A stretch of DNA of 63,786 bases, from positions 1 through 63,786 of the forward strand of contig JADHXC010000009.1 of NCBI GenBank assembly GCA_016783135.1, given 5' to 3'. Shown piece after piece: positions 7,492 through 15,995 of the stretch (its first letter is position 1; every line of letters begins with the position of its first letter). The translations under genes were made by a program, and so were the position numbers. The notes under the pieces were generated by a model. That model was not told where the DNA came from and did not search any database. It saw nothing but the letters and a program-made list of their open reading frames with translations. This DNA comes from Dehalococcoidales bacterium (GTDB lineage: Bacteria; Chloroflexota; Dehalococcoidia; Dehalococcoidales; Fen-1064).

Positions 7492-7505
7492 CGGAGAATT
7501 CTCCG
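7492..7505. terminator. Perfect 14-base palindrome between convergent genes
   Basis: CGGAGAATTCTCCG sits immediately after the DUF362 stop and 18 bases before the end of the convergent DsbA-family gene. It could be a short bidirectional terminator; there is no clear T-run on either side, so the call is weak. Confidence 0.3.
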
Positions 7506-7523
7506 CATAATTGTGATGCCAGG

Positions 7524-8144
7524 CTACGGGCGTTTAATCTCCCTTATCTGAAGCCTGTCCTCGGCAATTGTCCGCACCTCGGCGAAGGCGGCAACGGATT
7601 TCTCTAAAGACGGAGGCGGTGCCATCTTCAGGAAGACTGCCTGCTGTTCCGGGAAGACAAGGGTCGGCGTGCCGAACACATGCAGGGTCTCCTCGGCATA
7701 GGTATGGTCTTCAGCAAGCCGTACCAGCAACTGGCGACCGGTGAAATCCTTAAGGAACTGGTCCATATCCAGGCCCGAGCTTTCAGCGACCCCGGTCAGC
7801 ACTGCCATATCAGAGATATCCCGGCTCTCTTCGTGCCTAGCCTTGAGCAGGGCCATGTGGAAGGTATCAAACACCACTGCTCCCTGCCGACGGGCGGCCT
7901 CGGCAGAGCGGAACGCATTACGCCCCCGGCTGGGATAGTCCTCGGGCTGCTCCCATAGCTTCCACTCCGGTCCCTGCTGGTTATTCACCTGCTCCAGGCT
8001 GAAGTACTTCCAGTTTACGGTGAGCGCCGGACCAAGGCCTTCTTTGACTCTCTGCAGCCAGACCGCTGCGTTGTAGACATAGGGTCAGAGGTAATCGAAG
8101 TACACATCCAGCACCAGGGTGTCGGTCATTCCATTTCTGACCAT
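7524..8144 (-). CDS. DsbA/FrnE-family thiol oxidoreductase, putative selenoprotein (UGA at codon 20)
   Basis: Read from the ATG at 8144, which has a perfect GGAGG five bases upstream, the frame gives a 206-residue DsbA-family protein interrupted by one TGA (8085-8087). The residues around it are VYFDYL-stop-PYVYNA. In this family that position is the active-site cysteine that opens the C-P-x-x motif after the first beta strand, so TGA falls exactly where selenocysteine would replace cysteine. Downstream the frame stays open and keeps family features: the alpha-helical insert with FDTFHMALLKARHEE and the cis-proline loop FGTPTLVF (Pro160). The would-be resolving position is Val23, so this is a one-thiol (or one-selenol) type. 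A SECIS-like hairpin follows the TGA (separate entry). Without recoding, translation would yield a 19-residue peptide; a start at codon 53 would lack the thioredoxin-fold first strand. The DUF362 gene converges on it. Confidence 0.8.
8054..8069 (-). promoter_or_regulatory. Bacterial SECIS-like hairpin
   Basis: On the coding (minus) strand the sequence 15 bases after the TGA is GCAGC-GGTCTG-GCTGC: a perfect five-base-pair stem with a six-base loop GGUCUG. Bacterial SECIS elements lie within the reading frame just after the UGA and present a G-U-containing apical loop to SelB; the loop of E. coli fdhF, as I remember it, contains the same GGUCUG at almost the same distance. The stem could be extended weakly with mismatches. 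Confidence 0.7.
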
Positions 8145-8229
8145 TTCAGCCTCCTTTTCCTCACTGGCAACCCTCAGCCCGGTGTCCTATTCTACCTTGA
8201 CCGCACCAGGTCGACAAGTCGCGCAATTG

Positions 8230-8258
8230 TTGACACATGCAGTGTTGAATAGTACCAT
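8230..8258 (+). promoter_or_regulatory. Putative promoter for the lipase-like hydrolase
   Basis: TTGACA (8230-8235), a 17-base spacer and TACCAT (8253-8258), about 105 bases upstream of the ATG at 8363. It lies between the divergent DsbA-family gene and the hydrolase. Confidence 0.5.
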
Positions 8259-8362
8259 GCCACTATCTCCGGAAATCCTTGCCAGTCCGACGACCGGAGG
8301 AAGAGTGAACACCGGAGGAGGTCGCCGAGATAGAGGCCCTCCTGCAGGCAAAGAAGGGAACC

Positions 8363-9196
8363 ATGAAACACCAGGAAGCCGGATTCAAGGGATACGGAGA
8401 CGCTAACCTGTACTACCAGTGCTGGTTGCCCGACACGGAGCCACGGGCAGTCCTGGTGCTTGCGCACGGTCTGGCGGAGCATGGCGGTCGTTATGCCAAT
8501 GTAGTCGACCACCTTGTACCCCGGGGTTATGCACTCTATGCCCCCGACCATCGCGGGCACGGCAGGTCCGAGGGCGGGCGTTGTTATGTCGAGCGGTTCG
8601 AACACTACCTGAACGACCTCGAAGCCTTCCTCGCCATTGTACGCCGGGAGCAACCCAACTGTCGTCTCTTTCTCTATGGCCACAGCATGGGTGGAACCAT
8701 TGCCCTTGCCTACGCCCTCCAGCACCAGAGTGAGCTTGACGGCCTGATAATCACCGGGGCAGTGCTCCGCCCGGGCAGCAGCATCACAGCGGTGCACGTC
8801 CTCGCGGCCAGGATACTCTCTGCCCTCCTGCCCAGGATGGGTGTCACTGCTCTCGACAACGGCGGCATCAGCCAGGACCCCGAAGTGGTGCAGGCATACG
8901 TCAACGACCCGCTGGTGTATTGTGGCAAGGTCACCGCCCGCCTCGGTGCCGAGTTCCTCAGGGTGATGCAGCAATTACCGACGCAGGTGAAGGGGGTCCA
9001 CCTGCCGGTCCTCATCATGCATGGCACCGAGGACATCCTTTCTGACCCGCAGAGTAGCCAACTGCTCTACGACCGGGTCCCCTCAGAGGACAAGACCCTT
9101 ATCTTCTACGAGGACTACTACCACGAAATCCATAATGAGCCGGGGCGGGAGAGAGTGCTGGTTGACATGGCAGGCTGGCTGGAAGCTCGAACCTGA
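8363..9196 (+). CDS. Alpha/beta hydrolase, monoacylglycerol lipase-like
   Basis: A 277-residue serine hydrolase of the lysophospholipase/monoglyceride lipase group. The nucleophile elbow is GHSMGG with Ser108, the oxyanion strand is VLAHGLAEHGGRY, PDHRGHGRS is the family's second signature, and the acid and histidine are expected in HGTEDILS and YYHEIHNE near the C-terminus. There is no signal peptide, so it should be cytoplasmic. Substrate cannot be read from sequence; long-chain monoacylglycerol or a similar ester is the family expectation. It is the only gene of its transcription unit; the next gene converges. Confidence 0.88.
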   Translation: MKHQEAGFKGYGDANLYYQCWLPDTEPRAVLVLAHGLAEHGGRYANVVDHLVPRGYALYAPDHRGHGRSEGGRCYVERFEHYLNDLEAFLAIVRREQPNCRLFLYGHSMGGTIALAYALQHQSELDGLIITGAVLRPGSSITAVHVLAARILSALLPRMGVTALDNGGISQDPEVVQAYVNDPLVYCGKVTARLGAEFLRVMQQLPTQVKGVHLPVLIMHGTEDILSDPQSSQLLYDRVPSEDKTLIFYEDYYHEIHNEPGRERVLVDMAGWLEART

Positions 9197-9239
9197 CTGC
9201 CGGTAGAACGCTACGGCTCTTCGGCATTACTGGCAAGGG

Positions 9240-11306
9240 CTACTCGAAACGAAGGGTGTGCGCTATCTCCTCGAAGAGGGTCCTGTTAAATGCACTGTAC
9301 CGGTCGATATTCCAGAGGTTGACGGTAATCCATCCTGTCCCTCTCTTGACACCGATAGAGTAGCAGTGCATGTACTGGCCTGCAATCGTGGCTTTGTATT
9401 CCACTATCGCGGCTGTCATCCCGTCAGCCAGTGTAGTGCTCCCTGATGCAACAAACTCCACAGGTCCTTCCCTCAGAGCGAGGGAGACGACCTCGGTGAA
9501 ATCATCTTCCCAGCCGATGTTCCAGTAAGAGACAAACAGTCCGGTAGTACGACTCGGTGCCAGGGCTTCATATAGCTGCGTCCGGGTCGTTTCCGTCCAG
9601 TCGCGGGGGTGCTTGAAGGAGAACCCGTAGCGTTCGTTGCTGATTTCTTTCGCCGGAAACGAGGTCTCTTCAACCGGTTCCCTGTCAGGCAGTTCCTCCG
9701 CCGGCTGTTTCCCAGCGGCGACTTCATCAACCACAGGTAGCTCAGGTAGCTCGTAGTCCTCTTCATTCAATCCAAGCTGCTCGATGACTGAACTGCTCCG
9801 CTCATGGAAGTACTTTCTGGCCAAATCACTGATGAACATATCCTCGCCTTCATCGGTGTCATTGTCGAGGTAAGGAGAATACACGTCCTGCAGCAGATTG
9901 AATATCCGCTCGTACTCGGAAAACGTGAAGAGCTTGTTCGACGGTTTCATGAACTCGGCCAGATAGTGCTCGTAGGTCTGACGGTACTCGTCAATCTCGA
10001 ATATTTTCTCAACCAGGGGATATTCGAAGCTGGAGAACTGGTCAAGCACGTCCTCAGTTATCTGTGGGGCCATGACCTGCAGAAGCTCCCTGTTATGGTT
10101 GCCCCAGTCGTAGACGCCGATATGAAGCGTGTCAAACAGCGCGAACCCCTCCCCGAGGGACATGTCGAAGTCCGTGGGGAAGTGCTCTATCTTGCCACTA
10201 TCGTTGAAGTACAGGTAGTAATTATTACCAATCGACCAGTAGTCGTCCCACTTGCCCAGGAGCACATTCATCGCCAGGTATCGTAGAAAGCGGTCTACCT
10301 CGAAGTTGTCGTCCAGGTACTGCTTCAGTTCGGCTCCACTGAGGGTATTCAGGTTCCTGACGAAGGTGAGAAACCCGGAATGGTCCTGGATATCTTTATT
10401 GGTCTTCAAGTCGTACGTCGGGCGGTAGTGTGCCTCCCAGTCCTTTACTCCGACAATCCGGGGGTCGCCAGCGAATACGTGTTCAAAGTTATTCGGGTCA
10501 TCAATCGGCCCCAGGTTGGCCGGACCTGAATCGCTCCAGAGGCACTTGTAGAGATTGCCGTCGTTGGCACCACTGCCGTACCTCTTGGTCAGGAAGGACT
10601 TATCAACCGGTTCAATGATGGTATAGATGCCGAAATAGTGTTTTTCCCCGCCGATGGTTATCCACAGTCGCGCCGAACCAACCCTGGAGGCATTAACGCC
10701 GGCACGCCGCATCATCTCGTAGCCGTATATCTCCCTTATCTGGGAGGTGTCCCAGACCCCGGTAACCGCATTGTGGGAATTCATCCTGAGCTCAAGCTCG
10801 CGCAGCTTGGTGAACCGCCTCTGGTTCCGGTCCTCCCATTCCGGTGTGCCTTCTATCTGGTCGAACACCTCATTGAACTTAATCTTGAAGTGGGACTTGT
10901 GGAGGTTGCCCTGGTAGTCTTCCGGGTAGGGCCGGTTGACGTGCCCCTTGGTCCGAAAGCCGACCTCCCCAATGATGGCATCGCCGGCCGGGCCCTTGTA
11001 GATGAAGGTCGCTTTCCGGTAGTTGCCTGTCAGCGGACGCCGGTTCGGGTCGGTGCTGGCGTAGGCACGCATATCCTGCAGCAGACCGCTCCATTCCGAA
11101 TCGGAGATGACTATCTCAATGTCATGGAGAGTGCCGATGGTGAAAAGCTCTTCATAGCCCAGCCGACTGTACTTGATAGTGTCGCTGTCGGTTTGCGCCC
11201 GCACTTCACCCGGGGTGCAGCCACTCACACCAAGTACCATCAGGGCCAGAAGGGAAACGGGCAATGCTCTTGACAGAAACCCTGCAATCCTCACCGCTGT
11301 CACCAC
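9240..11306 (-). CDS. CotH-kinase-family lipoprotein with a C-terminal PsbP/DUF1795-like domain
   Basis: A 688-residue exported protein. The N-terminus has a hydrophobic segment ending in a lipobox (LGVSGC, Cys30), so it is probably membrane-anchored outside the cell. Residues about 50-480 match the CotH family (spore-coat H protein kinases): LRMNSHNAVTGVWDTS, YGSGANDGNLYKC, LLGKWDDYWSIGNNYYLY and the metal-binding type motif FPTDFDMSLGEG. CotH proteins phosphorylate secreted proteins in some bacteria. After a proline/glutamate-rich linker (about 535-570), residues 575-688 look like a PsbP or DUF1795 domain (YGFSFKHPRDW). The start is a GTG, with other GTG codons just after it and no clear Shine-Dalgarno, so the exact N-terminus is uncertain. 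Confidence 0.8.
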   Translation of the reverse strand: MVTAVRIAGFLSRALPVSLLALMVLGVSGCTPGEVRAQTDSDTIKYSRLGYEELFTIGTLHDIEIVISDSEWSGLLQDMRAYASTDPNRRPLTGNYRKATFIYKGPAGDAIIGEVGFRTKGHVNRPYPEDYQGNLHKSHFKIKFNEVFDQIEGTPEWEDRNQRRFTKLRELELRMNSHNAVTGVWDTSQIREIYGYEMMRRAGVNASRVGSARLWITIGGEKHYFGIYTIIEPVDKSFLTKRYGSGANDGNLYKCLWSDSGPANLGPIDDPNNFEHVFAGDPRIVGVKDWEAHYRPTYDLKTNKDIQDHSGFLTFVRNLNTLSGAELKQYLDDNFEVDRFLRYLAMNVLLGKWDDYWSIGNNYYLYFNDSGKIEHFPTDFDMSLGEGFALFDTLHIGVYDWGNHNRELLQVMAPQITEDVLDQFSSFEYPLVEKIFEIDEYRQTYEHYLAEFMKPSNKLFTFSEYERIFNLLQDVYSPYLDNDTDEGEDMFISDLARKYFHERSSSVIEQLGLNEEDYELPELPVVDEVAAGKQPAEELPDREPVEETSFPAKEISNERYGFSFKHPRDWTETTRTQLYEALAPSRTTGLFVSYWNIGWEDDFTEVVSLALREGPVEFVASGSTTLADGMTAAIVEYKATIAGQYMHCYSIGVKRGTGWITVNLWNIDRYSAFNRTLFEEIAHTLRFE

Positions 11307-11323
11307 AAAATAGTACTGCCCGG

Positions 11324-12106
11324 CTAGCTCCCGGGCAGGTCTAATCCCCTCAGGAAATCAAGCACCGCTTCGTTGAACACCTCTACATTGTCCAGGTTGG
11401 CAGCGTGACCGGCATCGGGGACCACCACGTGCCGCGCATTGGGAATGGCCTTCGCCATGTACTCCCCGGCCGCCAGAAACGGGGTGTCTTTCTCGCCGAC
11501 TAGTACCAGAGTGGGCACCTTGACCTTATCCAGATTATCAATCACCCAGGAATCGAACTGGGCGACGACCTTGCGTGCCATATTAGCCAGACCCACCGGG
11601 TCGAGTTTGAGGATGTGTTCTCTGGGAGTGTAGCTCGGGGCACCGGCGGCAAAGGCCTCAATGCCCTGGCTCATCAACAGTGCCGCCCGTTCTTCCTGCT
11701 GCTTGTTCCACTCATCCCTGCGGACGGGATTCCTGTATCCGGGCCCGGTGTCCATCAGGATAAGCGCGGCTACTTTCTCCGGATGCGTCAGGTAGAACCG
11801 CAGTGATTCGTAGCCGCCCATGGAGAGACCGCCGACCACCGCCTTTTCGACTCCCAGGGTGTCGAGGAGCTGATACAGGTCCTCGACCACGATATCAGCT
11901 GAGTATGTGTCTACTGAAGCCGGACTTTCCGACTCACCGTGGCCACGGGCATCGTAGATGACGAATTTATATTCTCCAGAAATCGCCGGTACCTGTGGTC
12001 GCCACATGTTCACCGTACCGACAAACCCATGGAGAAACACCACCGGGTACCCCTCTCCGTGTACCTCGTAATTCAGTTTTATACCATTGATACTGGTCTT
12101 AGGCAT
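11324..12106 (-). CDS. Alpha/beta hydrolase (3-oxoadipate enol-lactonase-like)
   Basis: A 260-residue alpha/beta hydrolase. Signatures are FLHGFVGTVNMW (oxyanion region), YDARGHGES, the nucleophile elbow GLSMGG (Ser95), VLVGEKDTPF with the acid residue, and DAGHAANLDN with the histidine. I chose the ATG at 12106 because AGGAGG stands eight bases upstream; an in-frame start 51 bases earlier has no such site. It lies 17 bases before the CotH-like gene on the same strand and may be cotranscribed with it. The true substrate is unknown; enol-lactonases, carboxylesterases and haloperoxidase-like enzymes share this pattern. Confidence 0.85.
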   Translation of the reverse strand: MPKTSINGIKLNYEVHGEGYPVVFLHGFVGTVNMWRPQVPAISGEYKFVIYDARGHGESESPASVDTYSADIVVEDLYQLLDTLGVEKAVVGGLSMGGYESLRFYLTHPEKVAALILMDTGPGYRNPVRRDEWNKQQEERAALLMSQGIEAFAAGAPSYTPREHILKLDPVGLANMARKVVAQFDSWVIDNLDKVKVPTLVLVGEKDTPFLAAGEYMAKAIPNARHVVVPDAGHAANLDNVEVFNEAVLDFLRGLDLPGS

Positions 12107-12240
12107 AGTAACAACCTCCTCTGCATCGGGAAATCGGAGCACTCCAGTCGGCACCATACTAGCATGACCACCATCCGGTCGACAAGCTCGGTTCGCTTAC
12201 CGCTTCCGACACTGCCGTACAGCGCCCGCTGTCAGTCTCA

Positions 12241-12249
12241 TGCTATAAT
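12241..12249 (+). promoter_or_regulatory. Extended minus-10 promoter element for the Smr gene
   Basis: TGC-TATAAT, an extended minus-10 motif, 15 bases upstream of the Smr ATG. No good minus-35 hexamer is visible. The transcript leader would be very short but still holds an AAGG. Confidence 0.45.
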
Positions 12250-12264
12250 AAAGGTACAATCACC

Positions 12265-12522
12265 ATGAACACATACAGTGATGAGCTTGACCTGCACCGC
12301 AACACCGTGGACGAGGCCATCCCCCGATTGGACAGTTTCCTGCATTCCGCTTTCCAGGCCGGACTGTACCGTGTCTGGGTGGTCCACGGTAAAGGTACAG
12401 GAGTACTTCGCCAGGAAGTAAGGCACTATCTGTCCGGTCACACCCTGGTCAGGTCTTACAGTCCGGCCGACCGCTATCACGGCGGTGCCGGTGCTACACA
12501 GGTGGAGCTAAGCGACCGTTAA
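12265..12522 (+). CDS. Stand-alone Smr domain protein
   Basis: An 85-residue protein made of one Smr (small MutS-related) domain. The two family signatures are present: LDLHRNTVDEA (8-18) with the D-L-H motif, and VHGKGTGVLRQEV (40-52), which holds the HGxGxGxLR loop. Smr domains bind and nick or cleave nucleic acids, as the C-terminal domain of MutS2 or alone. No MutS2 body is attached or upstream. The length is typical of the isolated domain. Confidence 0.88.
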   Translation: MNTYSDELDLHRNTVDEAIPRLDSFLHSAFQAGLYRVWVVHGKGTGVLRQEVRHYLSGHTLVRSYSPADRYHGGAGATQVELSDR

Positions 12523-12615
12523 ATCTCCTGTTGGATGGGGTATCCGTGCCTTGATTTCGCTGCTAAAACGTGGCAAACTAACTCAAATCATCCTCACAAC
12601 AGGAAGGAATCCGAA

Positions 12616-13752
12616 ATGAGTCTGAAAGACAAGTGTGCCATAGTAGGGCTTGGTTACACGCCCCAGGGAAAGGTCCCCGGCCGTAACGCGATGAGTCTCT
12701 ACATGGAGGCCACCAGAAACGCCGCCTTCGATGCCGGACTTGATGTGCAGGATATCGACGGTATTCTAATCCAGCCCTGCCCTACCGACCCCCGTGTCAG
12801 TGCATTTGGTCTGGCCCAGGAGCTTGGTCTGTATCCCCGCTTCGCTGGAGACCTCCAGGTACAGGGCGCCACGGCCGGGGCCATTATCCAGCACGCCGCG
12901 ATGGCGGTGGACGCCGGCCTGTGCGATTATTGTCTCTGTGCCTTCGTTGACATGTCACGCACCGGGTCTCCCAGTACTGGCGTCGTCTATCAGATGGCAT
13001 CGGGGACCAACTCTGCCTACGGCAACTTCGGGGTTGCCGCCGGCTATGCTATGATAGCCCGGCGCTACATGCACGAATACGGCGTGACCAGCAAGCAGTT
13101 CGGGGCGGTATCGGTGACCTTCCGCAAGCACGCCCAACTCAATCCCATTGCCCAGATGCAGGAACCGATGACGATTGAGGACCACCAGGCCTCACGCATG
13201 GTTGTCGAGCCGCTGCACCTTTTCGACTGCTGCCTCGTCTCCGACGGCGGCCGTGCCCTTATCGTCACGTCGGCAGAACGGGCGCGGGCCCTCAAGCAGC
13301 CGCCGGTCTACATCATGGGAATGGGCCAGGGCCATCCCTTCGCCGACCCGCTACGGCGTCCTGTGTTGACGCTGACCGGCGCGGTGAAATCGGGAAAGAC
13401 CGCCTTTGCCATGGCGGGCATCACTCCCAGGGATGTGGACATGTGTGCCATCTACGATGCATTCAGCTTCGTTGTGCCACTCCAGTTGGAGGACCTGGGT
13501 TTCTGCGGTAAGGGTGAAGGCGGGGCATTCGTCGAGGACGGCCGCATCGGACTCGGTGGAGAGCTACCTATAAACACCTCGGGGGGCCTTCTCTCTGAAG
13601 TGTACCTCCAGGGCTGGGTTGGAACACATGAACCAGTGCGTCAACTCAGAGGCGACTGCGGAGAAAGGCAGGTCCCCGGCGCGGAGATTGCCCTGATGAC
13701 CAGTAGCGGGGGTGTTCTCAGCGAACACGCCACCGTCATAATGAGGAGATAG
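12616..13752 (+). CDS. Thiolase-like lipid-transfer protein without the thiolase cysteine
   Basis: A 378-residue member of the thiolase-like (SCP-x/Ltp) family. The fold-defining parts are there (AIVGLGYTPQGKVPGR at the start, NTSGGLLSE near the C-terminus), but the nucleophilic cysteine of thiolases is missing: the usual N-x-C-(A/S)-(S/T)-G stretch reads VQGATAG. The GHPxG histidine loop reads VYLQGW, with tyrosine in place of histidine. These changes are known from Ltp2-type aldolases that cleave beta-hydroxyacyl-CoA thioesters together with a DUF35 partner, which is exactly the next gene, two bases away. The ATG at 12616 has AGGAAGGA upstream; a longer in-frame start is less likely. Confidence 0.82.
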   Translation: MSLKDKCAIVGLGYTPQGKVPGRNAMSLYMEATRNAAFDAGLDVQDIDGILIQPCPTDPRVSAFGLAQELGLYPRFAGDLQVQGATAGAIIQHAAMAVDAGLCDYCLCAFVDMSRTGSPSTGVVYQMASGTNSAYGNFGVAAGYAMIARRYMHEYGVTSKQFGAVSVTFRKHAQLNPIAQMQEPMTIEDHQASRMVVEPLHLFDCCLVSDGGRALIVTSAERARALKQPPVYIMGMGQGHPFADPLRRPVLTLTGAVKSGKTAFAMAGITPRDVDMCAIYDAFSFVVPLQLEDLGFCGKGEGGAFVEDGRIGLGGELPINTSGGLLSEVYLQGWVGTHEPVRQLRGDCGERQVPGAEIALMTSSGGVLSEHATVIMRR

Positions 13753-13754
13753 CC

Positions 13755-14168
13755 ATGAGTGTTGAATATAAGAAGCCTCTGCCCGGTATCGACGATGTGA
13801 ACCGCCCCTACTGGGAGGCAGCCAGGCGGCACGAACTGGTGATACAGAAATGCAGCCGCTGCGGCCACTACCGCTATCCTCCGGGAACCAACTGCCCCGA
13901 CTGCCTTTCCGATGACCTGGAGTGGGTGAAGGTCAGCGGGCGGGGTACTGTCTTCACATGGACGGTCTTCCACAAAGTGTACCACCCCGCCTTTGCCGGG
14001 GATGCACCATACGCCGTGGTGGCCGTGGAACTGGAAGAAGGACCGCGAGTCACCAGCAACCTGGTCGACTGCCCCCTGGAGGACATCGCGGCTGGCATGC
14101 CGGTAGAGGTGGTCTTCGACGATGTTACCGGGGAAATCACCCTGCCCAAGTTCCGCCCGCTTAGGTAG
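13755..14168 (+). CDS. DUF35 Zn-ribbon/OB-fold protein, partner of the thiolase-like protein
   Basis: A 137-residue acyl-CoA-associated OB-fold protein. A zinc ribbon with Cys33, Cys36, Cys47 and Cys50 is followed by the OB fold (GRGTVFTWTVFHKVYHPAF and onward). The N-terminal helix with RPYWEAARRHEL is the contact region in known thiolase/aldolase complexes. It starts two bases after the thiolase-like gene behind an AGGAG, so the pair is translated together. DUF35 proteins position CoA substrates and are needed by thiolase and Ltp2-type aldolase partners. Confidence 0.9.
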   Translation: MSVEYKKPLPGIDDVNRPYWEAARRHELVIQKCSRCGHYRYPPGTNCPDCLSDDLEWVKVSGRGTVFTWTVFHKVYHPAFAGDAPYAVVAVELEEGPRVTSNLVDCPLEDIAAGMPVEVVFDDVTGEITLPKFRPLR

Positions 14169-14340
14169 AAGATACAGTAGTCAGCCGGCCTGGGGTCGGT
14201 GGAGTACATTATGCCGTAAATCACAAACAAACGCCCCCCGCACCGCTATCCGCAAGCGCGGGGAACGTCTTATCTGCTGTAACCGGCCGGGTGAAGATGG
14301 TCTAACTGAAGTTATCTACACCGCCAGATTCAATCAGTAA

Positions 14341-14895
14341 CTACTGCTTCCACTTGCCAAGCATACTAACAGAGGCATCAGGCATGCCAACAATGTGGCC
14401 CTGATACGGTCCTTCCAAGGCGACCTCGATGGTAATGGACCCGTAGTATTCTCCGTTCCCATGTGCTCCTTCGATGAGAGTCCATCCGCCATTGGTCTCC
14501 ATGAGATTGACCGCGACCAGTCCGAATCCAGGCTTGTCGTAGACATACTGGAATTGTATTGGCTCGCTCTTTCCTCTGACCTTGAAAACATACGACCCAA
14601 CTACCAGTTCGTCGTGGAAATTCCCGGCCTGGTCGCTATCGACATTCGCCGCATAGGTCAACGTGAAATCGCCATTGACATCTCCAAGCATGATGCCCAT
14701 TATGTGGCGTTCGGATACTACCCACCGGCCACTTTGCCCGGCCGGCTTCACAATACCGTCATCGATGAACGTGATAAAGCCGGTAGCCTCGAAGTCGTCG
14801 AATGCTTTACCCTTTGCCGCCAGGGCCGTCCCCGGCATCACGACACTGAGTACCAAGCATGTTACCAGGGTAATGCACAATAACTTTTTTTTCAT
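14341..14895 (-). CDS. Secreted protein of unknown function
   Basis: A 184-residue protein with a classic signal peptide: basic start MKKK, a hydrophobic stretch of about 17 residues and a cleavage site near TALAAKG (about 26-27). The mature part is rich in beta-strand residues, glycine and aromatic residues and has no cysteine. I do not recognise a family. It stands alone between the convergent DUF35 gene and the divergent prepilin peptidase gene. A beta-sandwich or lipocalin-like secreted domain would fit the composition, but this is only an impression. Confidence 0.7.
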   Translation of the reverse strand: MKKKLLCITLVTCLVLSVVMPGTALAAKGKAFDDFEATGFITFIDDGIVKPAGQSGRWVVSERHIMGIMLGDVNGDFTLTYAANVDSDQAGNFHDELVVGSYVFKVRGKSEPIQFQYVYDKPGFGLVAVNLMETNGGWTLIEGAHGNGEYYGSITIEVALEGPYQGHIVGMPDASVSMLGKWKQ

Positions 14896-15158
14896 TAGTC
14901 TGATTCCTTTTCAGCAGTGCTGCGGGCACCACCATTGTAACTTTGTATCAGGACCTTTGAACTATCAGCAATAATATCCTCCTTCGACGCACCTGCCAGA
15001 GGTGTTTCCCGTAACTATTTTCACGCTACTAACTATCATTCTAAGGTACCAGGACTAATGTAACAATGCTGCTTTAGTACCAGTACCGTATAGCCTAATA
15101 GTACTATGACCCTGAAGCCATTTGACCCGTTACGCAAAAACGTTCAGAATGTAACGGT

Positions 15159-15968
15159 ATGGAAATCACGCTGATAGTCATATTTACCCTGCTTGGTGCT
15201 GCCGTTGGCAGCTTCCTGAATGTTTGCATCGACCGCCTCCCTGCCGGGAAATCCCTGGTATCTCCCCCATCCTTCTGCGACGCCTGCCAGCGCCCTCTAC
15301 TCCTCAAAGACCTTATCCCCCTGTTCAGTTTCCTCTGGCTGCACCGCCGCTGTCGCTATTGCGGAGCACCCCTGCCCTGGCGTGTGTTCCTGGTGGAAGC
15401 CAGCACTGCAGCCCTGTTCGGAATCCTGTGCTGGCACTACGGCCTGACACTTCAGTTCGGCATTACTATCTTCTACTTCTGCGTCTTCATAGTCATCCTG
15501 GTCATAGACCTGAAACACCAGCTCATTCTCAACAAGATTGTCTATCCGGTTGCAGTAGTAGCCCTGCTGCTCGATGTTCTCGCACCACAACCGGAGATGT
15601 TGACCCTGGCACCGAATGCCTTCCTGGGTATGCCGGATATTGCCGCTCGTACCGTCTCCGGCATTGCCGGCGGTGTCACAGGCTTCATCCTGCTCCTGTT
15701 ACCGGCCATCATCTTTCGTGGAGGAATGGGGATGGGTGACGTCAAGATGGCCGCTCTCATCGGCCTGGCTGTCGGTTTCCCCAGGGTATTCGTTGCCGTC
15801 TTCGGTGCGATAGTCCTCGGCGGCTTTCTCGCCGTTTTTCTTGTCCTGACCAGATTAAGGAAGCGAAAAGATGCAATTCCCTTCGGGCCTTACCTTTCCC
15901 TGGCAACGATGGTAACCATGGTCTTCGGTAACCAGCTTCTCAACTGGTACCTGAGACTCTTTTCCTAG
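15159..15968 (+). CDS. pilD: Type IV prepilin peptidase (A24 family)
   Basis: Membrane aspartic protease of 269 residues that cleaves type IV prepilins and may methylate the new N-terminus. The N-terminal GSFLNVCIDRLP motif and two CxxC pairs (Cys40/43, Cys65/68) form the bifunctional domain with its zinc site. The two catalytic aspartates are in VIDLKH (Asp117) and GMGDVKM (Asp194). Several hydrophobic segments span the membrane. No pilin or other pilus gene is in the window. There is no clear Shine-Dalgarno at this ATG. Confidence 0.92.
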   Translation: MEITLIVIFTLLGAAVGSFLNVCIDRLPAGKSLVSPPSFCDACQRPLLLKDLIPLFSFLWLHRRCRYCGAPLPWRVFLVEASTAALFGILCWHYGLTLQFGITIFYFCVFIVILVIDLKHQLILNKIVYPVAVVALLLDVLAPQPEMLTLAPNAFLGMPDIAARTVSGIAGGVTGFILLLLPAIIFRGGMGMGDVKMAALIGLAVGFPRVFVAVFGAIVLGGFLAVFLVLTRLRKRKDAIPFGPYLSLATMVTMVFGNQLLNWYLRLFS

Positions 15969-15995
15969 CAGCTACACTGCCTTATGGATTCGGAA

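Noticed and set aside
7524-7988. Reading the DsbA-family gene as a 154-residue protein starting at the internal GTG (codon 53)
   Set aside because: That start has no ribosome site and would delete the first beta strand and active site, while the ATG at 8144 has a perfect one; a UGA recoding explains the data better.
8581-8620. tRNA-like T-arm string (GGTTCGAAC)
   Set aside because: It lies inside the hydrolase coding sequence and no acceptor or anticodon stem can be drawn around it.
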